Shown here one piece after another: positions 49,996 through 59,799 of a stretch of DNA of 64,000 bases (the stretch's first letter is position 1; every line of letters begins with the position of its first letter). Below the pieces are notes generated by a model. That model saw nothing but the letters and a program-made list of their open reading frames with translations. It did not search any database and was not told the DNA's origin. Both the position numbers and the translations under genes were made by a program. This stretch comes from Brevibacterium luteolum. Its GTDB lineage: Bacteria > Actinomycetota > Actinomycetes > Actinomycetales > Brevibacteriaceae. The DNA is taken from positions 33,652-97,651 of the forward strand of contig NZ_JABEMC010000009.1 in assembly GCF_013004595.1 (NCBI RefSeq). Reading direction: 5' to 3'.

Positions 49996-50874
49996 ATGGT
50001 CGACTCGCAGCACTTCACCGACGCCGCCGCTGACTACTCCCGCCTCGCTCCGCACCTGTGGGATCGCATCGGCGCAGATGCCGTCGCGGCGGCAGGCCCC
50101 CAACCCGGTGAGCGGGTTCTCGACGCGTGCTCCGGGATCGGCTCCTCAGCGCTGCCGGCCGCTGCTGCGGTCGGGGCCGATGGACGCGTCGACGCCGTCG
50201 ACCTCGCGGGCGGTCTGCTCGATGTGCTGCACCAGCAGGCGAGCAAGCGTGGGCTGGGACAGGTGCGTGCACACCAAGCGGACGTGCTGGACTTCGGGCA
50301 ACCAGGTGAGTACGACCTTGTGCAGTGCGTCCTCGGAATCATGTTCTTCCCGGACTTCACAGCTGGGTCGCGCCAGCTGGTCAACCGGCTGCGGCCAGGC
50401 GGGCGGCTGATGCTGTCTGTCTGGGATCACGGGGTCATGGCCGACATCGGAATGCGGGCCTTCAATTCGATCCAGCGGGTGAGAAACGAGAAGCGGCCCG
50501 ACCCTGCCTACGCGAAATCTGCCCGAGAGGATGAGAGGCACGGCGGTGACGGCACCGCCGCCCACGCAGACGACGCCGGCAACGAGGCCGGACTCAGCTT
50601 CGACCAGATCGACACCCAGGACGCCTTCGGACCGTGGATGGAAGGGCTCGGCCTGATCGACGTGACCGTCACCGTGCAGGAACGGAACCTGGAGCTCGAC
50701 GACGATCTCGCCTGGCTGGTGATCACCGGTTCAGGATTCCGCAGCATGTTCTCCGGGATGACCGCCGAGCAGATCGAGAAGGTCCGGTTGGACTTCCTCG
50801 CGGGCCTCCACCGCGATGGATTCACCTCGCTCAACACGAGCACACTCGTCGGAATCGGGCACCGGCCGGAGTAG
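49996..50874 (+). CDS. Class I SAM-dependent methyltransferase
   Basis: A 292-residue methyltransferase of the ubiE-like group: VLDACSGIGSSALPAA is motif I (the usual GxGxG is degraded to CSGIGSS), AVDLAGGLLDV motif II, VQCVLGIMFFPDF motif IV and LRPGGRLMLSVWD motif V/VI. A ~35-residue polar insert (ARED...AHADDAGNEAG) interrupts the C-terminal half. The substrate is unknown. TACAGT (49984-49989) lies 6 nt before ATG. Confidence 0.83.
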   Translation: MVDSQHFTDAAADYSRLAPHLWDRIGADAVAAAGPQPGERVLDACSGIGSSALPAAAAVGADGRVDAVDLAGGLLDVLHQQASKRGLGQVRAHQADVLDFGQPGEYDLVQCVLGIMFFPDFTAGSRQLVNRLRPGGRLMLSVWDHGVMADIGMRAFNSIQRVRNEKRPDPAYAKSAREDERHGGDGTAAHADDAGNEAGLSFDQIDTQDAFGPWMEGLGLIDVTVTVQERNLELDDDLAWLVITGSGFRSMFSGMTAEQIEKVRLDFLAGLHRDGFTSLNTSTLVGIGHRPE

Positions 50875-50887
50875 ATTCTCCCGGTGT

Positions 50888-50996
50888 GCGTTGAGTACCA
50901 CATCAACGTTCGTCGAAGTGGTACTCAATGCCCATGAATCCGGCGAAACATAGTCGTTGAGTACCACATCGAGTGGACTCGATGTGGTACTCAACG
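50888..50996. repeat. Two related palindromes upstream of the DUF559 nuclease gene
   Basis: The first has arms GCGTTGAGTACCAC (50888-50901) and GTGGTACTCAATGC (50918-50931) with one mismatch. The second is a perfect 20-bp stem with a 2-nt loop, CGTTGAGTACCACATCGAGT (50955-50974) against 50977-50996. Both share the core TTGAGTACCACATC, so they are copies of one element. Confidence 0.85.
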
Positions 50997-51086
50997 TCAA
51001 GACTGAAACGAGGAGCCTCAGGCGCCGCCATCCACAGATTTGGCTTTCCCGTTCCAATCGCGATGGGAACCGATAAAGCTGTCCTC

Positions 51087-52058
51087 ATGAGCACGCGAAA
51101 CCGCTCTCAGCGTAAGAAGAGAGCGACCCTCCCACAGTTCGCCAACTACGACTTCCTCGTCCAGCGAAACCTCACCGGGTATCGACGGCGCCAACTCCTG
51201 TCCCGGTACGGCAAGGGCATCTACGACCACCCGGATGGGCCGGCAGATCTCGGCATCCCGGTTTGGGCCGGTGAGAACTGGCTGCGCACATTCGAAATGG
51301 CAACGGCACTGGCTGTCGTGGCACCCCACGCGGCTGTCTCTCACCGTTCTGCAGCGGATCTTCACGGCCTCCCGCTCCGAGGACGGCTCGACAAGCTGGA
51401 AGTGACAGTCGAACGGTCAGCAACGGTCATCAAGCGCCCATGGGTCAGCTGTCGTCAAGCCGAAACCGTCAACCACCTCACAGTTGCGACTTTCCGGCTG
51501 ACCACCATTAGACAGACGCTTCTCGACCTCGCCGGTCAGCTCGGCTTCCTTGAACTCGTCCAGTGCTTCGACGCTGTGCTCGGTCGCTGGCATGGCCCGC
51601 CCCAGCTCACACCCGTTCAGCTGTCTCAACTCATCATCGGGACCCGACGCTATCCCGGCCGCAAGCTCGCCATCGCCGCACTCCACCGCGCCCGGCCCGG
51701 AGTCGACTCGCCGCAGGAGACCCGCGTGCGCCTCAGCCTCGTCGACGCCGGCCTGCCCGAACCCGAGGTCTCTGTCAGCGTCGAGAATCCCGCCACCGGC
51801 TATTACTTCCTGCTCGATATGGCCTACCGGCGTGAGAAGATCGCAGTCGAATACGACGGTGACCATCACCGTGACGACGAAGTCCAGTACAACCGCGACA
51901 TCGCCCGACTGCAGACGCTCGAGCAGCTCGGCTGGACGGTCATCCGGGTCACTCGCCGCAGCGATATGAGCCGGGTCGTCCACGACGTTCGCGCCGCACT
52001 CATCCGCCGGCGCCAGAAGTCCCCCGCCGGCCCCGCTCAGGCGGACCGCGCCAGCTGA
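51087..52058 (+). CDS. AbiEi-like winged-helix plus DUF559/Vsr-like endonuclease protein
   Basis: A 323-residue protein. The N-terminal ~130 residues resemble AbiEi antitoxin-type winged helix and its regulatory domain (LVQRNLTGYRRRQLLSRYGKG then SHRSAADLHGLPLRG). The C-terminal ~100 residues are a DUF559 restriction-like nuclease: IAVEYDGDHHRDDEVQYNRD (Glu, Asp and His ligands) and LEQLGWTVIRVT. No partner toxin gene (AbiEii-like) is adjacent. The frame continues upstream to 50973, inside the palindrome, but ATG 51087 gives the expected N-terminus. The role is unknown: it may be mobile-element defence or repeat-associated. Confidence 0.8.
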   Translation: MSTRNRSQRKKRATLPQFANYDFLVQRNLTGYRRRQLLSRYGKGIYDHPDGPADLGIPVWAGENWLRTFEMATALAVVAPHAAVSHRSAADLHGLPLRGRLDKLEVTVERSATVIKRPWVSCRQAETVNHLTVATFRLTTIRQTLLDLAGQLGFLELVQCFDAVLGRWHGPPQLTPVQLSQLIIGTRRYPGRKLAIAALHRARPGVDSPQETRVRLSLVDAGLPEPEVSVSVENPATGYYFLLDMAYRREKIAVEYDGDHHRDDEVQYNRDIARLQTLEQLGWTVIRVTRRSDMSRVVHDVRAALIRRRQKSPAGPAQADRAS

Positions 52059-52150
52059 ACCCCAGCGGCCCCGACCACCTGACCGCCCGGCCACCCCGCC
52101 ATCCGAATCCACCAGTGACAAGCACCCGCCCACGGAGTACTGTCACAGAT

Positions 52151-52876
52151 GTGAGCACCGACACGGCAATGCGCGCCGCAGCCTTCGCCATGGAGCACCT
52201 TGCGGAGGACATCAGCGTTGCCGACATCGCCGACCACCTCGGCTACAGTCCCTTCCACTTCAACCGCATGTTCGCCGCCGCCACGCACACCCCGCCTGGC
52301 CGGTTCCTCGCCGCGCTGCGCTTCCACGCCGCGAAAAACCTGCTGCTGACCGGCGATGACGCCGTCGTCGACGTGTGCACGCAGGTCGGCTTCACCTCGG
52401 TGTCGTCGTTCACCCGCCGGTTCCGCGAGGCCGTCGGCACCAGCCCGGCGGCCTTCCGCACGCTCGCCGACCAGGTCGCCGACCGCTCGCCGGCCCCGTT
52501 CTCCATCGGCGACCCGAAGGCCGCGCACGTCACCATCGACATCGAGAGCCCGCCGTCCGGGCTGCGCCTGCCGCCGCTCATGTGGATCGGCTGGTTCCCA
52601 AAGCCCGCACCCATCGGGCTGCCGCTGGCCGGTGTGCTGTGCCGCGGTCAGCAGCGCATCCGCCTGCCGCTGTGCGCCGGCGCCCCGTGGCTACTCGGTT
52701 TCAGTGTCGATGCCGCCGCCGAGGTGGTCGACCACCTGGCACCAGCGGCTCCCGTCGTCGCCATCCACCAGCAACCGGTGACCACAGCCCAGCACATCAC
52801 GCTGAGCTTCGGCCCGGCCCCGCAGCCGTCGGTCCCCATGCTGGCAGCCCTGCCGGCTCTGGCTCCATCGCACTGA
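52151..52876 (+). CDS. AraC-family transcriptional regulator with N-terminal DNA-binding domain
   Basis: A 241-residue regulator in which the two AraC helix-turn-helices come first (ISVADIADHLGYSPFHFNRM and AVVDVCTQVGFTSVSSFTRR, followed by FREAVGTSPAAFR), and the C-terminal ~120 residues are an unassigned domain without the usual GyrI-like features. TACTGT (52138-52143) lies 7 nt before GTG 52151, suggesting leaderless translation. It precedes the VOC genes by 112 bp and may control them. Confidence 0.85.
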   Translation: MSTDTAMRAAAFAMEHLAEDISVADIADHLGYSPFHFNRMFAAATHTPPGRFLAALRFHAAKNLLLTGDDAVVDVCTQVGFTSVSSFTRRFREAVGTSPAAFRTLADQVADRSPAPFSIGDPKAAHVTIDIESPPSGLRLPPLMWIGWFPKPAPIGLPLAGVLCRGQQRIRLPLCAGAPWLLGFSVDAAAEVVDHLAPAAPVVAIHQQPVTTAQHITLSFGPAPQPSVPMLAALPALAPSH

Positions 52877-52988
52877 TCCTCCGCTGACCGGCAAGACCGC
52901 AAAAACGGATACACATCACCGCACCGAGCCGCCATAGATTGGCATCACCCGGCCGTGACCGATGGCCCTACTGCGATTGGATTGCATC

Positions 52989-53792
52989 ATGTCACCTCAA
53001 TACCGCACCGGCGCTCCCTGCTGGCTCGACCTCGGAACCCGTGACCTCAACGGCTCCCTCGACTTCTACCGCGAGCTCTTCGGCTGGGAGTTCAACGACC
53101 TCGGCGCCGAGATGAATCACTACCACCTCATCACCGCAGATGGCAGCACCGTCGGCGGGCTGATGGATGTCTCCGGCATGACCTGCCCGGAAGGCGGTGA
53201 GATCCCCACGCGATTCGACGTCTACCTCCACACCGACGACCTCGCCTCGACAGTCGCGAGGGCCCGCGAGCGCGGCACCGTGTACATCGACAATGACCAG
53301 GCAGGCGATGCCGGTTCGATGTCCGTCATGGCCGACCCTTCCGGCGCGGGCCTCAACGCGTGGCAGCCGAATCAGATGACCGGCTTCGAGCTGCCGCTCA
53401 CACACGGCACGCCGGTGTGGTTCGAATGCCGCAGCACCGACTTCGATGCCTCGGCTGACTTCTACCGCGAGGTCTTCGACTGGTCCGTCGTGGAGATGGA
53501 CAGCGCGCCGGAGGGCACCCCGCGCTATGCCACCAACGGCTCGGTCACCGGGACGCTGCCCGACGGCACCCAGTGCGAAGCCGTCTGCGGACTCGTCGAC
53601 GCCGCCGCCATGCCACCGGAGTTCCAGGAGTCGACGTGGTCGATCTTCTTCGGCACGAAGGACCTCGACGCCTCACTCGAGACCGCCAACCGCCTCGGTG
53701 CCACCACCGGCGAGGTCGGCCAGTCGCCGTTCGGCCGCTTCTGCCAGGTCACCGACCCGCAGGGTGCCGCCTTCATGCTCAACGAACTGTGA
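52989..53792 (+). CDS. Two-domain VOC (glyoxalase/bleomycin-resistance fold) protein
   Basis: A 267-residue protein with two VOC modules (about residues 8-125 and 137-265), each opening with the characteristic WLDLGTRDLNGSLDFYREL and WFECRSTDFDASADFYRE strands and ending in a DPSG or DPQG loop. This duplicated form is common in actinobacteria and often binds small hydrophobic or metal-chelated ligands; function is unknown. ATG 52989 is supported by the homologous start of the frameshifted gene at 54325; ATG 52962 would add nine residues. Confidence 0.83.
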   Translation: MSPQYRTGAPCWLDLGTRDLNGSLDFYRELFGWEFNDLGAEMNHYHLITADGSTVGGLMDVSGMTCPEGGEIPTRFDVYLHTDDLASTVARARERGTVYIDNDQAGDAGSMSVMADPSGAGLNAWQPNQMTGFELPLTHGTPVWFECRSTDFDASADFYREVFDWSVVEMDSAPEGTPRYATNGSVTGTLPDGTQCEAVCGLVDAAAMPPEFQESTWSIFFGTKDLDASLETANRLGATTGEVGQSPFGRFCQVTDPQGAAFMLNEL

Positions 53793-53833
53793 CCAGCCCG
53801 GCCGCAGCCACCCCATCACAGTACGGAAATGCC

Positions 53834-54313
53834 ATGACCTCCACCCTCCCGATCAGCCCATGCCTGTGGTTCGACTCGAATGCCAGGGAGGCGATGGAGT
53901 ACTACGTCAGCGTCTTCCCCAACTCACGCATCGTCTCCATCGCCGAATACCCCGATGAGTCCCTCAGTGAGCACTTCGCCGGCATGCAGGGCAAAGTGCT
54001 CACTGGGGAGTTCATCCTCAACGGGGTCTCGTTCATCTGCCTCGACGGCGGCCCGCTGTTCACGTTCTCCGAGGCGACCTCTTTCACTGTCCAGTGCAAA
54101 GACCAGGACGAAATCGACTACTACTGGAAGGCACTGTCGCATGTACCCGAATCCGAGCAGTGCGGTTGGTGCAAAGACCGGTTCGGGCTCAGCTGGCAGA
54201 TCGTGCCGGCGAACATGTCCGACCTCCTCCGCACCGATGCGCAGATCCAGACGATGATGCAGATGCACAAGCTCGACATCAGCGCCCTCGAAACCGCAGG
54301 TCAGGGCGTGTGA
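53834..54313 (+). CDS. PhnB-type VOC protein (3-demethylubiquinone methyltransferase-like)
   Basis: A 159-residue single VOC protein: SPCLWFDSNAREAMEYYVSVF, GEFILNGVSFICLDGGP, and DEIDYYWKALS with GWCKDRFGLSWQIVP near the end, all typical of the PhnB/YdcF-like group, which is annotated widely but has no settled reaction. ATG 53834 begins 41 bp after the first VOC gene; there is a 12-bp gap to the next, so the three form a cluster. Confidence 0.85.
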   Translation: MTSTLPISPCLWFDSNAREAMEYYVSVFPNSRIVSIAEYPDESLSEHFAGMQGKVLTGEFILNGVSFICLDGGPLFTFSEATSFTVQCKDQDEIDYYWKALSHVPESEQCGWCKDRFGLSWQIVPANMSDLLRTDAQIQTMMQMHKLDISALETAGQGV

Positions 54314-54324
54314 AAGGACTGTCC

Positions 54325-55124
54325 ATGACTGCTGATTTCCGATCCGGTGCACCCTGTTGGCTCGACCTCGGCTCACCGGACCCCGACCGCTCGCAGGATA
54401 CTACCACCGTCTCTTCGGCTGGGAGTTCGCGGCTCCAGCCGGGCCGGATGAGTTCTCCACCATCACCTCTGCTGGCCACACCGTCGGCGGTTTCGTCGGC
54501 ACCCGCGGGATGACCGATCCAGCCGGCCAGCCATGGCCGAGCAGCTTCGGGGTGTATCTGCGCTCCGACGACCTCACGCGCACCGCCGAGCGCGCCCGGG
54601 CTGCCGGCACACAGCCGCACGAAGCTCCGAGCCCAGTCAAGACCGGCGCGCTCATCTTCGTCGACGATCCCGGCGGCGCGACAGTCAACGTATGGCAGCC
54701 GGGCACCATCACCGGATTCGACCTGCCGCATGCGCCCGGCACCCCGGCATGGTTCGAGTGCCGCAGCACCGCCTTCGACGCCGCCGCAGAGTTCTACCGC
54801 GATGTCTTCGACTGGGCGCTCGTCGATCGCACCGGCACCGTCCATGACGGTACCCGGTATGTCACCAACGGCTCACCGACCGGAACCTTGGACGACGGCA
54901 CACCCTGTCCGGTGGTGTGCGGGCTCGCCGATGCCGCGACGATGCCGGACCCTGAGCAGTCCTCCCGCTGGCTCATCTACTTCCACACCCCGGAGGTCGC
55001 CGCCGGCTGCGAGGCAGCCGAGCGCCTCGGCGCCACAATCGGATCGACCGGCCGCACGCCGTTCGGGGTGTTCGCCCCTGTCACCGACCCGTGTGGGGCG
55101 GAGTTCGTACTCAACGGGCAGTGA
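54325..55124 (+). pseudogene. Two-domain VOC protein gene with a single-base frameshift
   Basis: From ATG 54325 the product starts exactly like the VOC protein at 52989 (MTADFRSGAPCWLDLGSPD), but the frame runs out at 54513. The remaining ~240 codons of the same protein, from YYHRLFGWEF through NVWQPGTITGFDLP to DPCGAEFVLN, lie in the next frame. Comparison with the intact paralogue places a 1-base loss near 54391-54397 (TCGCAGGAT). It is either a pseudogene or a sequencing error; otherwise it would be a third VOC gene of about 266 residues. GAAAGGA lies upstream of the ATG. Confidence 0.85.
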
Positions 55125-55144
55125 CCGGCCGCCTCGGCTTCGGT

Positions 55145-55164
55145 ACCGTTCCCGAGGCGGTGGT
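55145..55164. repeat. Dispersed intergenic repeat copy
   Basis: ACCGTTCCCGAGGCGGTGGT lies between the convergent VOC and DUF255 genes, in the reverse orientation; a partial inverted copy (GCCGCCTCGGCTTCGGT) precedes it. Confidence 0.6.
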
Positions 55165-55180
55165 CGCCTCCCCACTCAGC

Positions 55181-57559
55181 TCAGCTGCGCGGCGGGGAGA
55201 GCCGGTCGAGCTGCCGGGTGAGCGCCTGCTCGTCTACCAGCGGCGGCAGGCAGATCGCATCCCGGCAGACGGTCGCTCCTGATTCGGGCACGGATCCGCC
55301 GGGACCTTCTGCTGCGATCTCGACGACGGCGACGAGCGGATAGCGGGCAGCACGCTCAGCGAGCGTGCGGCTGGCGGTCGTGACGTGCACCATCCGGGAT
55401 TCGAGGAGTTCGGACAGGTACAGCGCCCAGCCACAGCCGCGCGGGGCCTCCTGGATGAGCGGACGGTAGACGCTCAGCAGCCCGTAGACGATGTCGCTGG
55501 CCTCAGCGCCGAGCTCTGCGGCGCTGCGCGGCCGCAGCTTCACACCGGTCTCGGCCTGGTCGCCGCGCGTGCCGCCCACGGAGTGCTCGCCGTCGTTGAA
55601 CCGGTCGCCGGAGCGGCCGACGTCACTGTAGCGGCCGCCGCCTGTGCCGTCCCCAGTGCTGCTGCCACCGCCGTAGCGATCCCCGTCAGCGTCGCGATCG
55701 TTGCTGTCACCGGACTCTCCGGCGCCGGGTTCCCGCCAGCCGATGGCCGGGACGATGAGTTCGGCCAGCAACAGGAACAGCTCCGCTGCTGCGGTGCGGC
55801 CTGCCGGGGTGACGTTGTCGACCGGGTCGGAGGTGCTGATGCCGATGACCGGGTCAGTGCCGTCAGTGCAGCGCATCGGCTCGCTGTTCGTGTCGATGAA
55901 GTGGGAGCGGATGTGCCGGGCTGCAGCGACGGCGATGCCGAGGTTGTCGCCGACTTCGTGGCGGCGACCGGCATCGAGGAGCTCGAGTGCGATCGCGGCC
56001 CGGCCCACACCTGCCCAGTCGGCCAGCCCGCCGGCATTGTCCCCCGGCTTCCCGGCAGAAGAGCTGCGCGGCAGCCGACCGGCCGGCAGGTCGGCGGTGG
56101 CCAGCAGGGCAGCGAACACCTCGCGCGCGGTGTCAGCATAGTCAGGTTCAGCGAAGACGAGCGAGGCCTCGGCCAGGGCCGTGACGGCGAGCGCGTCCCA
56201 CTCGGTGACCGTCTTGTCATCGACGTGCGGGAAAGCACGGTCGGCGCGCATGTCAAGGAGCAGCTGACGGTCGGCGGCGACTTGTTCGCCTTCCCACGGT
56301 GGGGTCTGGTCAGCCTGGCCGTCGGTCAGCCAGTCGAGGATCGCCGGGGCGGTGACGACGCTGCGGCCTTCAACATTGCCGGCGGCAGTGAAGAGGCTGC
56401 CGGTGGGGAAGGCGTCCTGCATGTCGGCAGCGGCGACGGTGTAGTAGGCGCCTTCGACTGACCGGCCGTGGTCGTCGAGCGAATCGGCGTCGATGGCTGC
56501 GGCGAAGGTGCCCTCAGGTGTCAGTGTGGTGCGCAGATAGGCGATGGTCTCGCGGGCTTCGCGGGCGGCCAGCGCCGCGTACCGGGAGGCTGCCTGCGCA
56601 CCGGCTCCTCCCCCGCCGGCCAGCCACTGCTCGAGCCGGAACCAGGCGGTGGTCGCACGGATGTACAGGGCGTTGTCGTAGAGCATCTTCTCGAAGTGCG
56701 GCACATGCCACTGGCCGTCGACACTGTAGCGGGCGATGCCGCCTTCGACCTGATCGCGCATCCCGCCGGCGGCGATGTGGGACATGGTCGTGCGCACCAT
56801 GCGCAGCGCCCGCGCCCCACTCCCAGCATCAGCCCCGCTGCCGGAATCGCCACCGCCGCCAGCGTCTTCAACCCCGACCCGCGCGATGTGGGTGATGAGC
56901 TGGATGACCGTCATGAGCGGCGGGAACTTCGGGGCGGGTCCGAATCCGCCGGTGCGCGCATCGAAGGACCCTTCGAGCATCTCGACGGCGGCGGTGAGCT
57001 CCTCGGCGCCGGGCACCTCGGCGGCGGTGCCGGCAGGCAGGCTCGCGGCGACCTTCTCATGCACCGCGGCCAGCGCATCGGTCAGGTGGGAGGCGATCCC
57101 GTCGACGCGCTCGCGCTCGGTCCGCCACGTCTCAGTCACCGCCGAGAGCACCTGCCGGAAGGCCGGCTGGCCGGGCCGGGGCCGCGGCGGGAAGTAGGTG
57201 CCGGTGAAGAAGGGCCGGCCGTCGTGGTCGACGATGACGGTCATCGGCCAGCCGCCGGCCCCGCGCATCGCCTGCAGTGCGTCCATATAGTAGGCGTCGA
57301 CGGTCGGCAGCTCCTCGCGGTCGACCTTGATGCTGACGTAGTCGGCGTTGAGCTGAGCGGCAGTCTCCGCGTCGGCAAACGATTCGGCGGCCATGACATG
57401 GCACCAGTGGCAGGTCGAGTACCCGATCGAGACGAGCACCGGCACATCGCGGGACCGGGCCTCATCGAAGGCCTCGGCACACCACGGCCACCAGTCGACG
57501 GGATTGTCGGCGTGCTGGCGCAGGTACGGACTGCTGGCATCGCGGAGTCTGTTGGCCAC
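55181..57559 (-). CDS. Thioredoxin-domain DUF255/YyaL-family protein
   Basis: A 792-residue protein: an N-terminal thioredoxin-like domain with [18 protein letters not shown] and STCHWCHVM (Cys50, Cys53), and a large alpha-toroid glycosidase-like domain with FAPAPKFP-like and [10 protein letters not shown] motifs. A ~60-residue Asp/Gly/Arg/Ser insert near residues 630-690 ([16 protein letters not shown] and so on) interrupts the C-terminal region and is not typical of the family. GTG 57559 has GGAAGGA upstream. The family's substrate is unknown. Confidence 0.85.
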   Translation of the reverse strand: MANRLRDASSPYLRQHADNPVDWWPWCAEAFDEARSRDVPVLVSIGYSTCHWCHVMAAESFADAETAAQLNADYVSIKVDREELPTVDAYYMDALQAMRGAGGWPMTVIVDHDGRPFFTGTYFPPRPRPGQPAFRQVLSAVTETWRTERERVDGIASHLTDALAAVHEKVAASLPAGTAAEVPGAEELTAAVEMLEGSFDARTGGFGPAPKFPPLMTVIQLITHIARVGVEDAGGGGDSGSGADAGSGARALRMVRTTMSHIAAGGMRDQVEGGIARYSVDGQWHVPHFEKMLYDNALYIRATTAWFRLEQWLAGGGGAGAQAASRYAALAAREARETIAYLRTTLTPEGTFAAAIDADSLDDHGRSVEGAYYTVAAADMQDAFPTGSLFTAAGNVEGRSVVTAPAILDWLTDGQADQTPPWEGEQVAADRQLLLDMRADRAFPHVDDKTVTEWDALAVTALAEASLVFAEPDYADTAREVFAALLATADLPAGRLPRSSSAGKPGDNAGGLADWAGVGRAAIALELLDAGRRHEVGDNLGIAVAAARHIRSHFIDTNSEPMRCTDGTDPVIGISTSDPVDNVTPAGRTAAAELFLLLAELIVPAIGWREPGAGESGDSNDRDADGDRYGGGSSTGDGTGGGRYSDVGRSGDRFNDGEHSVGGTRGDQAETGVKLRPRSAAELGAEASDIVYGLLSVYRPLIQEAPRGCGWALYLSELLESRMVHVTTASRTLAERAARYPLVAVVEIAAEGPGGSVPESGATVCRDAICLPPLVDEQALTRQLDRLSPPRS

Positions 57560-57649
57560 AGCGGGCGTCCTTCCCTTCTCCGGCCGGTCACGGCCGGTCG
57601 CCGGGACTGCGGCGTCCCGGAGCTTCAGTGTCTCACGGCGGTCTGCCGC

Positions 57650-58966
57650 TCACCTGACCTCGAAGGTCTCCCGGCGTGCGCCCTCGGCCGGTCCCGAGGC
57701 GCCGGGTGCGTCGGTGCCGAACAGCTCGCGGGGGCTGCCCGGGGACATCCGGATGGTGCCGGCGTTCGGATCGATGGCGACGGTGACGAGAGTGGCGGTG
57801 CGCCGCCCGAACGGCGCGTGCGCATCCGCGCTCGTGCACACCGGGGCGTCGCCGGTGCCGGTGCACATGAGGGCCAGCAGATCGTCGGCACCCGGGTGCG
57901 GTCCGCCCTCGGCTGAGGACGTGACGGCGAAGCCGCGCAGCCTCTCGTCGAGCAGGCTGATGCGCTCCTCGGAGCGGCTCGTCGCCGACAGCGGCAGGGC
58001 GCCGTCCTGCTGGTCAGGCGCGATGAAGTGGTTGGTGTGGATGAGGAATCCTCCACTGGCCGCGATCCCCCGGTCCCCGCCGCCGGGCCCGTGCGGGAAG
58101 CCTCCGGAGTTCGGGGCAGGGGTGCCGGGGCCGATCGGCTCGCCGCCGAGGGCGACGACCTCGCTGTCGTGGCGCAGCCGGGACGTGCCGTGCGGGCTGA
58201 TCTCGACCATGACGGCGTCATCGCAGCCGACGACGGTGATGACCGAGGACGAGGTGGTGTGGGCGGAGTCGATGATGTCGAGGGCCTCCTCGACGCTGCG
58301 CGCCCGGTCGAGTACCCCGGCGAGCAGCGCGTGGACGGGCACCCCGCCGGCTGCGTCGTCGCGGTTCTTGAGGATGTTGAGCATCACCCCGACGCCGGCG
58401 GAGTTGAGCCCGATCTTGCCGAGCATCCCGTACTCGGCGAATCCCGCATGCGACAGGCCCGGTTCCCCGCATGGGCTGACCTGCTGGTAGTGCCAGTATT
58501 CGGCGAACTCGGCGTGCCAGTCCCAGGTCTGCACACCGACGGTGCGGCCGGGTGCGGCGTAGGCGATCGTCGAGCACTCCGGGGTCGGTTCGACGGCCAG
58601 GGTGAGGATCTCGGTGCGGGCGGCGACCAGGCCCACATGCCACAGCTCCAGCGGCTGACCGTCGAACGTCGCGCCGGCCGCGGCGGCGCCGGCGGCCACC
58701 CCGCGCAGCTCCTCGACCTGACGGGGATCCCACGCTTCGAGCGCGGTGAGCGAGGCTTCGGCGGCATCGCGCTGGGACTGGGGCGGGATCTGCCCTGCGG
58801 TGAAGAGGGCCGAATACCCGGCCGCGGCGCGGGCGATGTCCCCGGCGGCGGCCTGCCCGCGCGCATAGCCCCGGTCCCGAGGCGTGTCTCCGGTGATCAT
58901 GAGCGTGGCAGGCTCGACGTCGCCGGGTGGAGTCAGGGGTTCGGTGAAGGGCTGGGAGGCGTCCAT
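57650..58966 (-). CDS. C45-family autoproteolytic acyltransferase/hydrolase
   Basis: A 438-residue protein similar to acyl-CoA:6-aminopenicillanate acyltransferase-type enzymes: EVAARTEIL, then ECSTIAYAAPG (the predicted Cys nucleophile exposed by self-cleavage), VQTWDWHAEF, EYGMLGKIGLNSAGVGVMLN, and HTNHF. Members hydrolyse or transfer amides and peptides; the substrate here is unknown. ATG 58966 is chosen; sequence upstream lacks a better start. Two short disordered Gly/Pro segments are inserted. Confidence 0.83.
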   Translation of the reverse strand: MDASQPFTEPLTPPGDVEPATLMITGDTPRDRGYARGQAAAGDIARAAAGYSALFTAGQIPPQSQRDAAEASLTALEAWDPRQVEELRGVAAGAAAAGATFDGQPLELWHVGLVAARTEILTLAVEPTPECSTIAYAAPGRTVGVQTWDWHAEFAEYWHYQQVSPCGEPGLSHAGFAEYGMLGKIGLNSAGVGVMLNILKNRDDAAGGVPVHALLAGVLDRARSVEEALDIIDSAHTTSSSVITVVGCDDAVMVEISPHGTSRLRHDSEVVALGGEPIGPGTPAPNSGGFPHGPGGGDRGIAASGGFLIHTNHFIAPDQQDGALPLSATSRSEERISLLDERLRGFAVTSSAEGGPHPGADDLLALMCTGTGDAPVCTSADAHAPFGRRTATLVTVAIDPNAGTIRMSPGSPRELFGTDAPGASGPAEGARRETFEVR

Positions 58967-59074
58967 AGGCTCATGGTTCCAGCGGGCGTCGAGCCTGGTC
59001 AAGGGTGCGTCTCAGCTGCAGTGCGGCGGCCCCTCGGGCCGCCATGCGCCCGCAGCCGTGTCCGCGCGGCCGAT

Positions 59075-59662
59075 TCAGGAGCGGGTGATGACGAGCTGGC
59101 GGGCGCGCTGTCCGCTGGTGTCGTCGAAGCGGGCGGAGACGGTCCAGTCGCCGGCTGCGGTGTCGTGGTCATCGGAGTCGGCATGCGCATTGGCCCATTC
59201 GCGGATCGCGTCCCAGTCCATGCCGGCGTACCGGCCGGGTTCGACTGCCTGGCCGAGTTCGCGCAGCAGGGTGTCGTAGTGCGGGTGCAGGGCGGTCTGC
59301 GATCCGGTCTCGCGCACCTCGGCCTCCAGCTCGTCCTCACTCAGGCTCACCGTGTAGTCGACACCGGCTTCGGTGCGCGTGCACGTCTCGCTGCTGCAGG
59401 TGTATCCGGCTGCGCTGAGTCCGGAGACCGACTGGGTGACATCGACCGCCTCGGCATCGTCACCCGCACCTGCATCGTCACCCGCATCGGCAGCACTCGT
59501 CTGTCCGGCGGTCCCTGCCGACTGCCCGGTATGCCCGGGCTGCCCGGTCGTCCCGCCGTCCCCGCAGGCAGCCAGCCCGGTCAGGCTCAGCACCCCGATC
59601 ACAGCGGCTGTCATCTTCCAGGCGGCAGGTGCGGGCAGGCGGCGGAAGTCGATGCGTCGCAT
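59075..59662 (-). CDS. Hypothetical lipoprotein
   Basis: A 195-residue exported lipoprotein: basic N-terminus, hydrophobic helix, lipobox GLAAC, then ~45 residues of Gly/Thr/Ala/Asp-rich linker, and a compact domain with two cysteines (CSSETC) that could form a disulfide, and a WDAIREWANAHA helix. I recognise no family. It is divergent from the binding protein at 59800 across 137 bp. Confidence 0.7.
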   Translation of the reverse strand: MRRIDFRRLPAPAAWKMTAAVIGVLSLTGLAACGDGGTTGQPGHTGQSAGTAGQTSAADAGDDAGAGDDAEAVDVTQSVSGLSAAGYTCSSETCTRTEAGVDYTVSLSEDELEAEVRETGSQTALHPHYDTLLRELGQAVEPGRYAGMDWDAIREWANAHADSDDHDTAAGDWTVSARFDDTSGQRARQLVITRS

Positions 59663-59799
59663 TCGGCCAGTCTGGCGTCGGCCCCCTGCCGGGTTGCGGC
59701 CAGCGCGCGTCCATCTCCCCTCGCTACACTCGATGCCGAAGCCCTCCCGGCAGCCACCCGCCCCCACCCTCCCGGCACGAAAGGACAGGTGCCCAGACC

